A DNA stretch of 64,000 nucleotides from Deltaproteobacteria bacterium (GTDB lineage: Bacteria; Desulfobacterota; Desulfuromonadia; Desulfuromonadales; Geopsychrobacteraceae), in the NCBI GenBank assembly GCA_018399135.1, contig JAGYPB010000007.1, positions 1 through 64,000 on the forward strand, given 5' to 3'. Shown here piece after piece: positions 8,226-16,597 of the stretch. Within the stretch, counting starts at the first letter, position 1. Each line of letters begins with the position of its first letter. Made by a program: the position numbers and the translations under genes. The notes beneath the pieces are model-generated. The model made no database searches. It saw only the letters and a list, made by a program, of their open reading frames with translations, and was not told where the DNA came from.

Positions 8226-10597
8226 TGCATTTTTTTTCAAATTGCTATAACCGTCTGCAGGGTCGCCGCGGTTGGCTGCTGCTGGTGCTGTTGGCACTGC
8301 TGGTGCTCAGCGGTTGGAACTTGTCGCGACTGGATATCGAAGACACTATCGTCGCCATGCTTCCCGACGGTGAATCCCAGGTAGCGCGGGATTTTGAGCT
8401 ACTGCAACAATCCCCTTTTGCTCGGAAAGTGGTTATCCACCTGCGTGCCGATTCCACGGCTGCTGTCCCCCTGCTCAATGCGACCACCGCCCAGCTGCGT
8501 GAGGCCTTACCCGAACCCTGGTTTGTAGATCCCCTCAGTGGTCCAGTCCAGATCCATCCCCAGCGTCTGCTCAATGATCTGCTCGAATCCTTGCCCCTGC
8601 TCCTTGATGAGGGTGATCTGGCGCAACTGGAACAGCGTCTTGACGATGAAGGTGTCGAATTGACACTGGCGGAAAATCTTTCCGAGCTATTGCAGCCCCA
8701 AGGGATCTTTGTCCGTGAGCGTATCCGTCGCGACCCCTTTTCCCTCTATCTGGCGGCGCTGGACAAGTTGCGCAGCGTCAACCCCCTGCCGGAAGTACGT
8801 ATCGAAGGGAGGTTCTTTGTCAGTCATGATGGTTTGAGCCGCATGATCCTTGCCGATACCCCGGTTGTCATCACTGATGCCGATGGTGCAAAACAATTGC
8901 TGGACGCCTTCGAACAGGCGCGCCAGTCGTTGCCGGCGGGTATTTCTGCCGAACTGATCAGTGGCCATGCCTATACCCTGGCCAACGCCGAGGTCATTCA
9001 GAGCGACATGCGGACCCTGTTGCTGGTGTCCGGGGGCGGCTTGCTGCTGCTGTTTGTGCTGTTGATTGGCAAATTACGTGCCGTACCGGTGCTGCTGCTG
9101 CCATTTTTCAGTGTCGCCGCCGCCTTGTTGGTGGTGTCCTTGTTTGCGAACCAGGTATCGGGTATTACCATCGGTTTTGGCGCGGTTGTCCTCGGCATCA
9201 CTATCGATTTTGCCCTGCATGTCTATTTTGCCCTGGCCCGGCGTGGGAGTGAGCGCCCGGAAATGTTGCGTCTGGTGGCCCGGCCGGTGGTGTTTGGCGG
9301 TCTGACGACCCTGGCGGCGTTCAGCGTCCTGGCCTTTTCCGACCTGCCCGGTCAGCGCCAACTTGGCCTGTTTGCCGGTGCCGGGATTGTTGCCGCCGTC
9401 CTGCTGGCGCTGCTGGTTCTCCCTCACTTTATCCCGCGCACAGCTGCGGTTGTCCCCGGGGTGCGGCTGAATGGCAAACGTTCGCTACTGGTGCGCTTCC
9501 CTGCCGTGCGTTATGGCGTCATTGGCCTGTGGGCTGCCTTGTGCGGGACGAGTTTGTTGATGCTGCCGCAGCTGTCTTTTAACGGTGAATTACGTCAGCT
9601 TGGCTATCTGCCCGACCAGCTTCAGCAGGCTGAAAAAAGCTTAAATCAGGCCTGGGGGGATGTCCGTGGCCGTGCCATGATTGTTGTCAGCGCCAGCGAT
9701 CTGGAACAACTGCTGCGGCACAATGAACAGGTGTGGCAGGTGTTGGGTGATCAGCAGCTGCAGTCAGAAGCCGTCAGCCTGGCACCGCTACTGCTGTCAG
9801 AGAGAACCCGTCAGCAGCGGATTGCCAATTGGCAACAATTTTGGCAGCAACATCAGGCCCCGACAGCAGAGCGATTAGCTGATCTGGGCACGGGCTATGG
9901 TTTTAGCTCACGTGCCTTTGCTCCTTTTTTCGACCATCTGGAACAGATCCCGGCGCCCACCGATCTTACCGCCCTTGAGAGCTGGGGGCTGGGGGAGCTG
10001 GTCCATGCCCTGTTGCAGGAGGATGAAAACGGCTACCGGCTGATCACCCTGCTGCCTGATCGTCCGGAACAGATAGCCGCTCTGTTGCAACCGGATGTCT
10101 TGCCGGCTGGGACCGTGCTGGTTTCCCAGGGCGTTTTTGCTGACCAGTTGGCGCAGGAAATCGTTGCTGACTTCTATCAGTTCATGAGCTTTGCCGGACT
10201 GGCGGTGGTGTTACTGCTCGGGATGTTGTTTCGCCGTGTGACTGACGTTGTTGTTGCTCTGCTGCCGGCGCTGACCGGACTGCTGGTGTTGCTCGGCGGT
10301 ATGGCCTGGCTTGGGCTGGAGCTGAATCTTTTTAACGTCATTGCCTCTTTGTTGATTATCGGGCTCGGGGTTGATTACGGTATTTTTATGGTCTGTCATG
10401 GCCAGAGCAAGGAAGACCTGGCCTCGGTGCGCGCAGTGCTGGTATCGGGGCTCTCGACCCTGATCGGCTTTGGTGCCCTGACCCTCGCCCAGCACCCGGC
10501 GCTTTTTTCCATCGGCCTGACCCTGCTGCTGGGTATCAGTGCGGCCATGCCGACGGCGATTCTGGTCCTGCCGGCGTTACGGAGGCAACAGCAATGA
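8225..10597 (+). CDS. MMPL/RND-superfamily lipid exporter
   Basis: A 790-residue inner membrane protein with the duplicated RND plan: one N-terminal helix (~residues 17-35), a large periplasmic loop, five to six helices (~260-410), a second periplasmic loop and a second helix bundle (~650-785). Charged membrane motifs typical of proton-driven RND pumps are visible, e.g. GITIDFALHVYFAL in the first bundle and IGLGVDYGIFMVCHG in the second, each with a membrane Asp. The family exports lipids and polyene-type pigments. It sits between the LolA-like and DUF3261 genes and overlaps both, forming a three-gene export unit. Confidence 0.9.
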   Translation: MHFFSNCYNRLQGRRGWLLLVLLALLVLSGWNLSRLDIEDTIVAMLPDGESQVARDFELLQQSPFARKVVIHLRADSTAAVPLLNATTAQLREALPEPWFVDPLSGPVQIHPQRLLNDLLESLPLLLDEGDLAQLEQRLDDEGVELTLAENLSELLQPQGIFVRERIRRDPFSLYLAALDKLRSVNPLPEVRIEGRFFVSHDGLSRMILADTPVVITDADGAKQLLDAFEQARQSLPAGISAELISGHAYTLANAEVIQSDMRTLLLVSGGGLLLLFVLLIGKLRAVPVLLLPFFSVAAALLVVSLFANQVSGITIGFGAVVLGITIDFALHVYFALARRGSERPEMLRLVARPVVFGGLTTLAAFSVLAFSDLPGQRQLGLFAGAGIVAAVLLALLVLPHFIPRTAAVVPGVRLNGKRSLLVRFPAVRYGVIGLWAALCGTSLLMLPQLSFNGELRQLGYLPDQLQQAEKSLNQAWGDVRGRAMIVVSASDLEQLLRHNEQVWQVLGDQQLQSEAVSLAPLLLSERTRQQRIANWQQFWQQHQAPTAERLADLGTGYGFSSRAFAPFFDHLEQIPAPTDLTALESWGLGELVHALLQEDENGYRLITLLPDRPEQIAALLQPDVLPAGTVLVSQGVFADQLAQEIVADFYQFMSFAGLAVVLLLGMLFRRVTDVVVALLPALTGLLVLLGGMAWLGLELNLFNVIASLLIIGLGVDYGIFMVCHGQSKEDLASVRAVLVSGLSTLIGFGALTLAQHPALFSIGLTLLLGISAAMPTAILVLPALRRQQQ

Positions 10598-11262
10598 TAC
10601 TGCGGATTGTTTTGTCTCTGGTGTTTCTGTTCAACGCTGCCTGCGCCCCGGTTCCGCAGCCGCTTGATCTCAACGAGATCTGTTTGCAGGAGCTCTCTGC
10701 CGCTGAGGTTACTGAACTGCACTGGCTTAATCGGGCCGATACCTGGCGGTTACGCCAGAGTGCACTGTTGGAATTGCGTGGACGAAAAGTTGCCCTTGAA
10801 GGGTTCATGGTTCTTGACCTGGGCGCACAGCGGTTGCACATGGTTGCTATGAACGAAATGGGTGTGGTGTTTTTCGAATTGATCGTGACACCAGAAAGTC
10901 AAGAATTGCGCCGGGTCCTGCCGCAATTGCAGCAGCAGCCTGGTCTGGCAGAGGGGATTGCTGCCAGTCTGCGACGTATCTATCTGGATCCTCAGCCCCG
11001 AAGAACCGATCAGGCACAGATGTCCAAAACCAGCCTGCGTTTGTGGCGTTCGCTGACGGACGGGGATTTGAGTTTTACCTTTGATTGCGATGGCCGGTTG
11101 CGCAAGACACGACAGCGCAGTGGTACTCAAAACTGGCAGATTATCTATGAAAATTATCACCTGGTAGCAGACCGGGCTGTGCCGGAAAAAATTCTGATGA
11201 ATGAGTTGCAGCATGCTGTCACCTTGACACTGTGGCAAAGAGAGATCACTTTAGAACCATGA
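10594..11262 (+). CDS. DUF3261-type lipoprotein
   Basis: A 222-residue protein with a lipoprotein signal: a hydrophobic N-terminus followed by lipobox LFNAAC, giving an acylated Cys at about residue 17. The rest resembles DUF3261 proteins, small lipoproteins repeatedly found next to LolA and MMPL genes in aryl polyene clusters; the assignment is from the context and general pattern (VALEGFMVLDLGAQRLHMVAMN, then FDCDGRLRKTRQ near the end). It probably acts in periplasmic or outer membrane delivery. It overlaps the MMPL gene by 4 bp and the next hotdog gene by 4 bp. Confidence 0.78.
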   Translation: MILRIVLSLVFLFNAACAPVPQPLDLNEICLQELSAAEVTELHWLNRADTWRLRQSALLELRGRKVALEGFMVLDLGAQRLHMVAMNEMGVVFFELIVTPESQELRRVLPQLQQQPGLAEGIAASLRRIYLDPQPRRTDQAQMSKTSLRLWRSLTDGDLSFTFDCDGRLRKTRQRSGTQNWQIIYENYHLVADRAVPEKILMNELQHAVTLTLWQREITLEP

Positions 11263-11639
11263 ATCAGATGCGAGAAGCCATTCATCAAGCTGCTGTAGCA
11301 CCACCCCGGATAAGCGCCGGTCACGGCCGCCAGCAATATCGGTTTGGCACAAACTTTCCTGGCTTTTCCGGTCATTTCCCCGGTTATCCGGTGTTGCCTG
11401 CAGTGCTGCAATCCCTGCTTGCGCAAATGCTGGCTGAGCAGATTGTCGGTCGAGCATTATGTTTTAAAACATTGCAACAGGCGAAGTTTACTCGTCAGGT
11501 GCGCCCCGATGAACAGCTTGACGTTACTGTTGAATGCCGGCAACAGCAGGGGGGATACCGTTGTCAAGCGATCTTGACAATCGCTGATGAGCGCGCGGCC
11601 CAGTTTGTCCTGTTCCTTGAAGAGAGATCTACATCATGA
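11259..11639 (+). CDS. FabZ-like hotdog protein lacking the usual Glu
   Basis: About 126 residues. The motif FPGFSGHFPGYPVLPAVL is the FabZ/FabA active-site loop with its catalytic His, but the following helix reads LQSLLAQML where active dehydratases have an acid (EAMAQ-like), so the Glu/Asp partner is missing. It may be a non-catalytic partner of the other dehydratase or a specialised dehydratase/isomerase. I prefer the ATG at 11259, which overlaps the DUF3261 stop as ATGA, over the ATG 27 bp upstream used in the ORF track. The downstream thioesterase overlaps by 4 bp. Confidence 0.78.
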   Translation: MNQMREAIHQAAVAPPRISAGHGRQQYRFGTNFPGFSGHFPGYPVLPAVLQSLLAQMLAEQIVGRALCFKTLQQAKFTRQVRPDEQLDVTVECRQQQGGYRCQAILTIADERAAQFVLFLEERSTS

Positions 11640-12097
11640 GAAAACCATATTTTCGCCTCTGCAATGATGCCCCAGAGCCACTGCGCACCCGCGTACAGCG
11701 CACCGTGCGTTTTGAAGAGGTTGATCCGTTGGGTATTGTCTGGCACGGACGTTATCCGAGCTATCTGGAGGACGGACGGGTTGCTTTGGGGAGTAACTAC
11801 GGCCTGGGTTATATGGATTTTTATCATCAGGGGGTGATGGCGCCGATCAAGCAGATGCATCTGGATTATCAATTGCCTCTGCGTTTTGAGGAGGAATTTA
11901 CTATTGAAGCGCTGCTGCACTGGAGTGATGCCACTCGCCTCAACCATGAGTTTATATTGCGTAACCGCGCTGAGCAGGTGGTCACGTCTGGCTATACGGT
12001 GCAGTTACTGACCGATCCGCAGCAGCGCGTGCTCCTGGTGCCGCCGCCTTTCTACGAAGAATTTCGCCGGCGTTGGCGCTCCGGAGAGCTGCTATGA
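11636..12097 (+). CDS. 4-hydroxybenzoyl-CoA-type acyl thioesterase
   Basis: A 153-residue hotdog thioesterase. The active-site segment FEEVDPLGIVWHGRYPSYLE contains the conserved Asp of the 4-HBT/YbgC branch, followed by the long helix EDGRVALGSNYG. Enzymes of this branch hydrolyse acyl- or aryl-CoA (or ACP) thioesters. In aryl polyene-type clusters such proteins are thought to release or proofread chains; the exact substrate here is unknown. It overlaps both neighbouring genes by 4 bp. Confidence 0.85.
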   Translation: MRKPYFRLCNDAPEPLRTRVQRTVRFEEVDPLGIVWHGRYPSYLEDGRVALGSNYGLGYMDFYHQGVMAPIKQMHLDYQLPLRFEEEFTIEALLHWSDATRLNHEFILRNRAEQVVTSGYTVQLLTDPQQRVLLVPPPFYEEFRRRWRSGELL

Positions 12098-13224
12098 AGC
12101 AGGTGGTGCTCAGTCGTTCGGCCCTGGTCACCCCCCTGGGTGATGGTGGTGATACCCTGTGGCAGCAGTTGGTTGCCGGGGGTACCGCCATTGCCCCCCT
12201 GACGCGCTTTGCTACGGGAAACTACATCAGTTCTTATGCCGCCTGTATCGAGGGGCTGGTGGCCGCGGACGCAGAGTCATTGATGGCTCCCCTGTTGGAG
12301 CGGGTGGCAGAGCAGATGGGCCCGGTTCCAGCGGATTGCCGCTTGCTCATCGCTACCACCAAGGGTGAGATCGACCGCCTCGAAACTCGCAGTCGCGCCG
12401 GTCTGGCACCGACTTTGGCTGATTTGCCGGAAGCTTTTATCCGGCAGGTAGAGCAGCGCTTTCATCTGCCCCCCGGGGGGTTGAATATCAACGCCGCCTG
12501 TGCTTCATCCACCATCGCGGTGGCCCGTGGTGCCGCGCTGATTGCCGCTGGTCAGGCTTCTGCGGTGCTGGTGTATGCGGCGGATCTGGTCAGTGAGTTC
12601 GTTTTCTCCGGCTTTTCAGCGTTGCAGGCTCTCTCGCCGCACGTCTGCCGCCCTTTCGATCAGCAGCGCAGTGGTCTTAATCTAGGCGAGGCCGGAGTTG
12701 CCCTGCTACTTCTTGACGAAGAGCGGGCGCTGCAGAATAAGGCACCGATCATGGCACGGATTGCCGGGTGGGGGGCGGCCAATGATGCCCATCACGTCAC
12801 CGCCCCGGCGCGTGATGGTTGCGGTCTGATACTCGCCTGTCGCCAGGCCCTCAGCAGCGCTGAGATCAGCGCAGAGCAGATCTGCGCCATTAATGCCCAT
12901 GGCACCGGCACCTTGTATAACGATGCGATGGAACTTACCGCCTTTCATGCCTTGTTTGCTGAAAGACTGCCACCGTTGCACGGTATCAAGGGAAGTATCG
13001 GTCATTGCCTCGGCGCCGCCGGTGCGGTCGAGGTAGCGGTAGGTGCGCGCGCCCTGGCCGAGCAATTGTTGCCGCCGACCGTTGGCTGCCGTAATCCGGA
13101 AGCGGTCAGTGACGGCCGGGTCGGGGAAAAACAGCAGCCGCTCAGTGGTGATTATCTGCTCTGTTGCAATTCCGGTTTCGGCGGTATCAACGGGGCCCTG
13201 GTGTTGCAGAGGATCATGTCATGA
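12094..13224 (+). CDS. Beta-ketoacyl-ACP synthase, active (paired with CLF)
   Basis: A ~376-residue ketosynthase. The nucleophile Cys is in NAACASSTIA (about residue 139), the catalytic His residues are in NAHGTGTLYND and KGSIGHCLGAAG, and the C-terminus has NSGFGGINGAL. The start is set at ATG 12094 because it forms an ATGA overlap with the thioesterase stop; the ORF track start at 12073 adds seven residues from the upstream coding region. The next gene is a Cys-less ketosynthase-like protein overlapping by 4 bp, so these two very likely form a KS-CLF heterodimer, the arrangement that sets chain length in type II polyketide and aryl polyene synthases. Confidence 0.92.
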   Translation: MKQVVLSRSALVTPLGDGGDTLWQQLVAGGTAIAPLTRFATGNYISSYAACIEGLVAADAESLMAPLLERVAEQMGPVPADCRLLIATTKGEIDRLETRSRAGLAPTLADLPEAFIRQVEQRFHLPPGGLNINAACASSTIAVARGAALIAAGQASAVLVYAADLVSEFVFSGFSALQALSPHVCRPFDQQRSGLNLGEAGVALLLLDEERALQNKAPIMARIAGWGAANDAHHVTAPARDGCGLILACRQALSSAEISAEQICAINAHGTGTLYNDAMELTAFHALFAERLPPLHGIKGSIGHCLGAAGAVEVAVGARALAEQLLPPTVGCRNPEAVSDGRVGEKQQPLSGDYLLCCNSGFGGINGALVLQRIMS

Positions 13225-13934
13225 CAGGATGGATCAACGGGATCGGCTGGGTATCAACAATGGGTTGCGGCCGCGGTCGTACGGCAGGCTTAGTGCCGAT
13301 CTGGAATGACAGGCTGGCCATCCCGGCGCGCAAAGATTTATTCGCCCATACGGATCTGCGTTTTGGTCGCCTTGATGGCTTTTCGCGAACCGGTCTGGCC
13401 GGAATCACCATGTGCCTGCGGGATGCCGGCCGTGAAGAATGGCAGGACAAGCGTGCGATTGCCACCATGGCGGTAACCACAAGTGGTTGTTTGCAGACCG
13501 ATCTTGATTATCAGGCAACAGTCATTGAAGGTGACGGTAAGCTGGCAAGTCCCAATCTGTTCGCCTATACGCTGCCCAATTGTTTTCTCGGTGAAGCTGC
13601 ACTGCGCTTCGGGTTGACCGGCAACAGTCTGATTCTGCAGCAGAATGGCGGCGCTGATCTGGATGTGTTGAGCCGGGCGCTGGAGGAACTGACATGGAGC
13701 GGCAGCATCGGGGTTATCGCCGGATTTTGTGAGGTGCCGGTAGCCGGATTGGCATGTCCCCCCACTGGTTATGGGAGCCTCTTTGTGTTGATCGAGGGCA
13801 TCCCTGACCCTCAGTCCGGGTGTTATGGTAAGCTCACCTTAACAGGCAACAAATTATTTTTTAATGATACCCCGCTTGCAAGTTTTACTCACCTGATGGA
13901 CGCGTGTTTTACGGTAACTGATCGCCGTGTATAG
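13221..13934 (+). CDS. Ketosynthase-like chain length factor (Cys replaced by Gln)
   Basis: A 237-residue protein matching the short N-terminal-type ketosynthase-like family (beta-ketoacyl synthase 'chain length factor', Pfam PF13723 type by recollection). Thiolase-fold landmarks remain (SPNLFAYTLPNCFLGEAALRFGL), but the nucleophile position reads SLILQQNGGADL: local alignment of QQNGGAD to ACSSGTD puts Gln141 where Cys should be. A Cys-to-Gln change is the classic mark of a KS-beta subunit, whose Gln supports malonyl decarboxylation and shapes the chain-length pocket. The catalytic His motifs are absent because the protein stops early. ATG 13221 overlaps the partner ketosynthase stop; the ORF track start at 13164 lies within that gene. 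Confidence 0.8.
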   Translation: MTGWINGIGWVSTMGCGRGRTAGLVPIWNDRLAIPARKDLFAHTDLRFGRLDGFSRTGLAGITMCLRDAGREEWQDKRAIATMAVTTSGCLQTDLDYQATVIEGDGKLASPNLFAYTLPNCFLGEAALRFGLTGNSLILQQNGGADLDVLSRALEELTWSGSIGVIAGFCEVPVAGLACPPTGYGSLFVLIEGIPDPQSGCYGKLTLTGNKLFFNDTPLASFTHLMDACFTVTDRRV

Positions 13935-13969
13935 TGGGTGCTGAATAGTCACAAAAGGAGTTTGAAGCG

Positions 13970-15223
13970 ATGAAGATGGAGTTAATCTATCCCCGCTGGC
14001 CGAAGCTTGACCGACAAACCGAGTTTCACTTGCCGCCTCATGGGCCGGTGGTGTTTGCTGCGGCTCTGCCGGATGATGTCGACCTGACATTCACCGATGA
14101 CAACCTGCAGCCGATTGATTTCGATACCGACTGCGACCTGGTGGCCATTTCGACCATGCTGACTTCCCAATTACCACGGGCGTTCGAGATTGCCCGTGAA
14201 TTCCGTCAACGCGGCAAAAAAGTTATCTTTGGCGGCATTTCGACCATGCTCCATGCCGAGGAAGTGCAACAGCACGCAGACGCGGTTTTTTTAGGTGAGG
14301 TTGAAGGGCGGATCGATGCGGTGCTGGATGATTTTCGTCGCGGGGAGCTGAAGCCTGTCTATGATTACATGCACCAGCATCCCGATATCGAGCTGGTCGG
14401 AACCGCGCGCCGCGAGATCCTCGACCGTGAACTGTATAACTATCGTGGGGTGCAGATGCTCGATCTGGTTCATGCTTCGCGCGGTTGCAAGTTTGATTGT
14501 TTTCCCTGCTGTACCGGTTTTCTCGGCGGCAAGACGTTTCGCCCGCGTCCCATCGACAAAGTCATCGAAGAAATGGAAGCGATCCGGAATAACCGCTTGT
14601 TTATTGTAGACAACTCCCTGGCCCAGGATCGCGACTGGTTGCTGGAGCTATTCAAGGCGATGGAGCCGTTAAAGAAAAAATGGGTTTCTCATCCGATTCT
14701 GGATGATGATGAAGTGCTTAAATGGGCGGCAAAAGCCGGGGCCTGGTATGTTTACCAGGCGGTGTTTGACACTTCCGATACTATCCGCAACCGGGTTCGC
14801 AGGCTCAAAGATCACGGCATCGGGGTTGAGGGAACCATTATCCTTGGCACCGACGATCAATCCGAGGATGACATCAAACGGTTGGTCGATTTTCTTCTCG
14901 AAATCGAGCTGGATGTTGCTGAATTTACCATTCTGACTCCCTTTCCCCAGTCCCCCATCCGTCGTAAGCTGGCACAGGAAGGGAGAATTCTCTCCAATGA
15001 CTGGAGCCGGTATACCGCCGACAAGGTGGTGTTTCAACCGAAACAAATGTCCCCGGAAAAACTCCAGGAGCTCTATTACTACGCCTGGGATCATTTCTAT
15101 GCCCAGAGCGGACATCAGCTCAAAATGGGTGAACTGTTCAAACAGGTTATTCGCCGTGAGATGGATGATGGCACCTACCATCGTTATAATCCGCGCAAAC
15201 GGCGGATCTTTCAAAAGGCGTGA
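13970..15223 (+). CDS. B12-binding radical SAM protein 1
   Basis: A 417-residue enzyme. Residues ~1-130 have a cobalamin-binding-like Rossmann layout (DLVAISTMLTSQLPRAFEIA, then KKVIFGGISTMLHAEEV and DAVFLGEVEG), without an obvious DxHxxG motif. The radical SAM domain follows, with the CX3CX2C cluster motif in ASRGCKFDCFPCC (about residue 180) that binds the [4Fe-4S] cluster and SAM. Enzymes of this group perform methylations, cyclisations or C-C bond rearrangements on unactivated carbon. It is the first of three such genes in tandem, 35 bp after the CLF with a good AAGGAG ribosome binding site. The reaction is unknown. Confidence 0.87.
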   Translation: MKMELIYPRWPKLDRQTEFHLPPHGPVVFAAALPDDVDLTFTDDNLQPIDFDTDCDLVAISTMLTSQLPRAFEIAREFRQRGKKVIFGGISTMLHAEEVQQHADAVFLGEVEGRIDAVLDDFRRGELKPVYDYMHQHPDIELVGTARREILDRELYNYRGVQMLDLVHASRGCKFDCFPCCTGFLGGKTFRPRPIDKVIEEMEAIRNNRLFIVDNSLAQDRDWLLELFKAMEPLKKKWVSHPILDDDEVLKWAAKAGAWYVYQAVFDTSDTIRNRVRRLKDHGIGVEGTIILGTDDQSEDDIKRLVDFLLEIELDVAEFTILTPFPQSPIRRKLAQEGRILSNDWSRYTADKVVFQPKQMSPEKLQELYYYAWDHFYAQSGHQLKMGELFKQVIRREMDDGTYHRYNPRKRRIFQKA

Positions 15224-15226
15224 GGA

Positions 15227-16588
15227 ATGAGCCGGATTTTTATCCTCTCCAGTAACACCGCTATTGACCCTTATCCGGTCTATCCGTTGGGGATGGCGGT
15301 GGTTGCGGGAATATTACAGACCGCCGGGCATCAGGTGATGCAGCATGATTGCCTGGCTCAGGGGGCTGAACCACAATTGCTGAAAGAAAAAATTCGGCGA
15401 TTTTCTCCCCATATCCTCGCCTTGTCGTTGCGAAATATCGACAATGTCGATTCTTTTTCCGGTGATGCCGGCTGGTTTTTGCACGCGGCCAGAGCGCTGG
15501 TCGCATCCTTGCGGCTGATTAGTCCTGTTCCGATAGTTGTCGGTGGCCCGGCGTTGACCATTATGCCCGAAGCGATTGCTGACTATCTTCAGGTTGATCA
15601 TGCCATTGTTGGTGAGGCGGAATGCACTTTTCCGGAACTGGTGGCAGCACTGGAGCGCGGTGAAACTCTTCCCCGGGTGATTCAGCGCGGTCTGCCTGTC
15701 TCTGGTAGCGAGTTTGGTGTCCCTGTTTATGATCCGGAGCTGGTGAGCTTTTACCAGCAGCACAGTGGCATGCTGAATCTGCAGACCAAACGTGGCTGCC
15801 CCTACCGGTGCAGCTACTGTTCCTATCCTCATCTGGAGGGGGGACAATTTCGGGTACGTGACCCGCTTCAGGTGGTTGATGAGCTGCAACGACTTAAAAG
15901 CGACCATGGCACAAATCATGTGTTTTTTACTGATTCGGTCTTCAATGATCCCAGAGGCCAGTATCTTCAGCTGGTCGAGGAAATCTTGCGCGCTGATCTC
16001 GATCTGAAGTGGTCGGCTTTTTTCCGCCCCCAGGGATTTGGTCACCAGGAACTGAAGCTGATGAAGCGCGCCGGTCTTTATGCTCTGGAGCTGGGAACGG
16101 ACGCAGCCAGTGATGCAACCCTGGCAGGAATCAGTAAGGGCCTGACCTTTGCTGAAGTGCTCGAAATAAATGATGCCTGTATCAAGGAGCGCTTGCCGGC
16201 AGCACATTTCGTTATGTTTGGCGTTCCCGATGAAACTGAAGTGACGGTGAGTGAAGGGCTAGAGAACATGAAAGCTCTGCGAGAGTCGGTGGTGTTTGCT
16301 TTCTCCGGCATCCGTATTCTGCCGGAGGCACCCTTACATCGTCGGGCTATCAGCGACGGGGTGATTGCTGCTGACACCCCACTACTTAAACCGGTTTATT
16401 ATTTTTCACCGCAGATTGACCGACAGTTGATGGAAGACCGTATCACCGTAGCCTTTGCCAAAAAACGCAACCGGATTTTCCCTCCGTCAGAAGGGTTGTT
16501 GCGGATGACCGCCATGAAGGGTTTTGGTTTCGTCGGTCTGATGTGGAATCATCTGGTTCGCTTCCCCCCGGCAGCAGCGGTTGAATAA
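15227..16588 (+). CDS. B12-binding radical SAM protein 2 (lipid biosynthesis type)
   Basis: A 453-residue protein with an N-terminal B12-binding-like domain (VYPLGMAVVAGILQTAGHQV ... IVVGGPALTIMPEAI ... HAIVGEAECTFPEL) and a radical SAM core whose cluster motif is TKRGCPYRCSYCSYP (about residue 190). The architecture matches proteins described as 'lipid biosynthesis B12-binding/radical SAM', a group I recall being linked to ladderane-type gene clusters; the link is from memory and needs a profile search. It begins 3 bp after the first radical SAM gene and ends 9 bp before the third, so they are co-expressed and may act in succession on the acyl chain. Confidence 0.86.
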   Translation: MSRIFILSSNTAIDPYPVYPLGMAVVAGILQTAGHQVMQHDCLAQGAEPQLLKEKIRRFSPHILALSLRNIDNVDSFSGDAGWFLHAARALVASLRLISPVPIVVGGPALTIMPEAIADYLQVDHAIVGEAECTFPELVAALERGETLPRVIQRGLPVSGSEFGVPVYDPELVSFYQQHSGMLNLQTKRGCPYRCSYCSYPHLEGGQFRVRDPLQVVDELQRLKSDHGTNHVFFTDSVFNDPRGQYLQLVEEILRADLDLKWSAFFRPQGFGHQELKLMKRAGLYALELGTDAASDATLAGISKGLTFAEVLEINDACIKERLPAAHFVMFGVPDETEVTVSEGLENMKALRESVVFAFSGIRILPEAPLHRRAISDGVIAADTPLLKPVYYFSPQIDRQLMEDRITVAFAKKRNRIFPPSEGLLRMTAMKGFGFVGLMWNHLVRFPPAAAVE

Positions 16589-16597
16589 GGTGCTATC

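Noticed and set aside
13936-13952. GTGCTGAATAGTCAC resembling the right end of the palindromic repeat
   Set aside because: Only ~10 bases match (GCTGAATAGT) and no arm or inner hairpin is nearby; too short to call a copy.
15314-16207. 297-residue antisense ORF under radical SAM gene 2
   Set aside because: It is a shadow of a well-supported coding region with a clear radical SAM motif in the other strand; no family features of its own.
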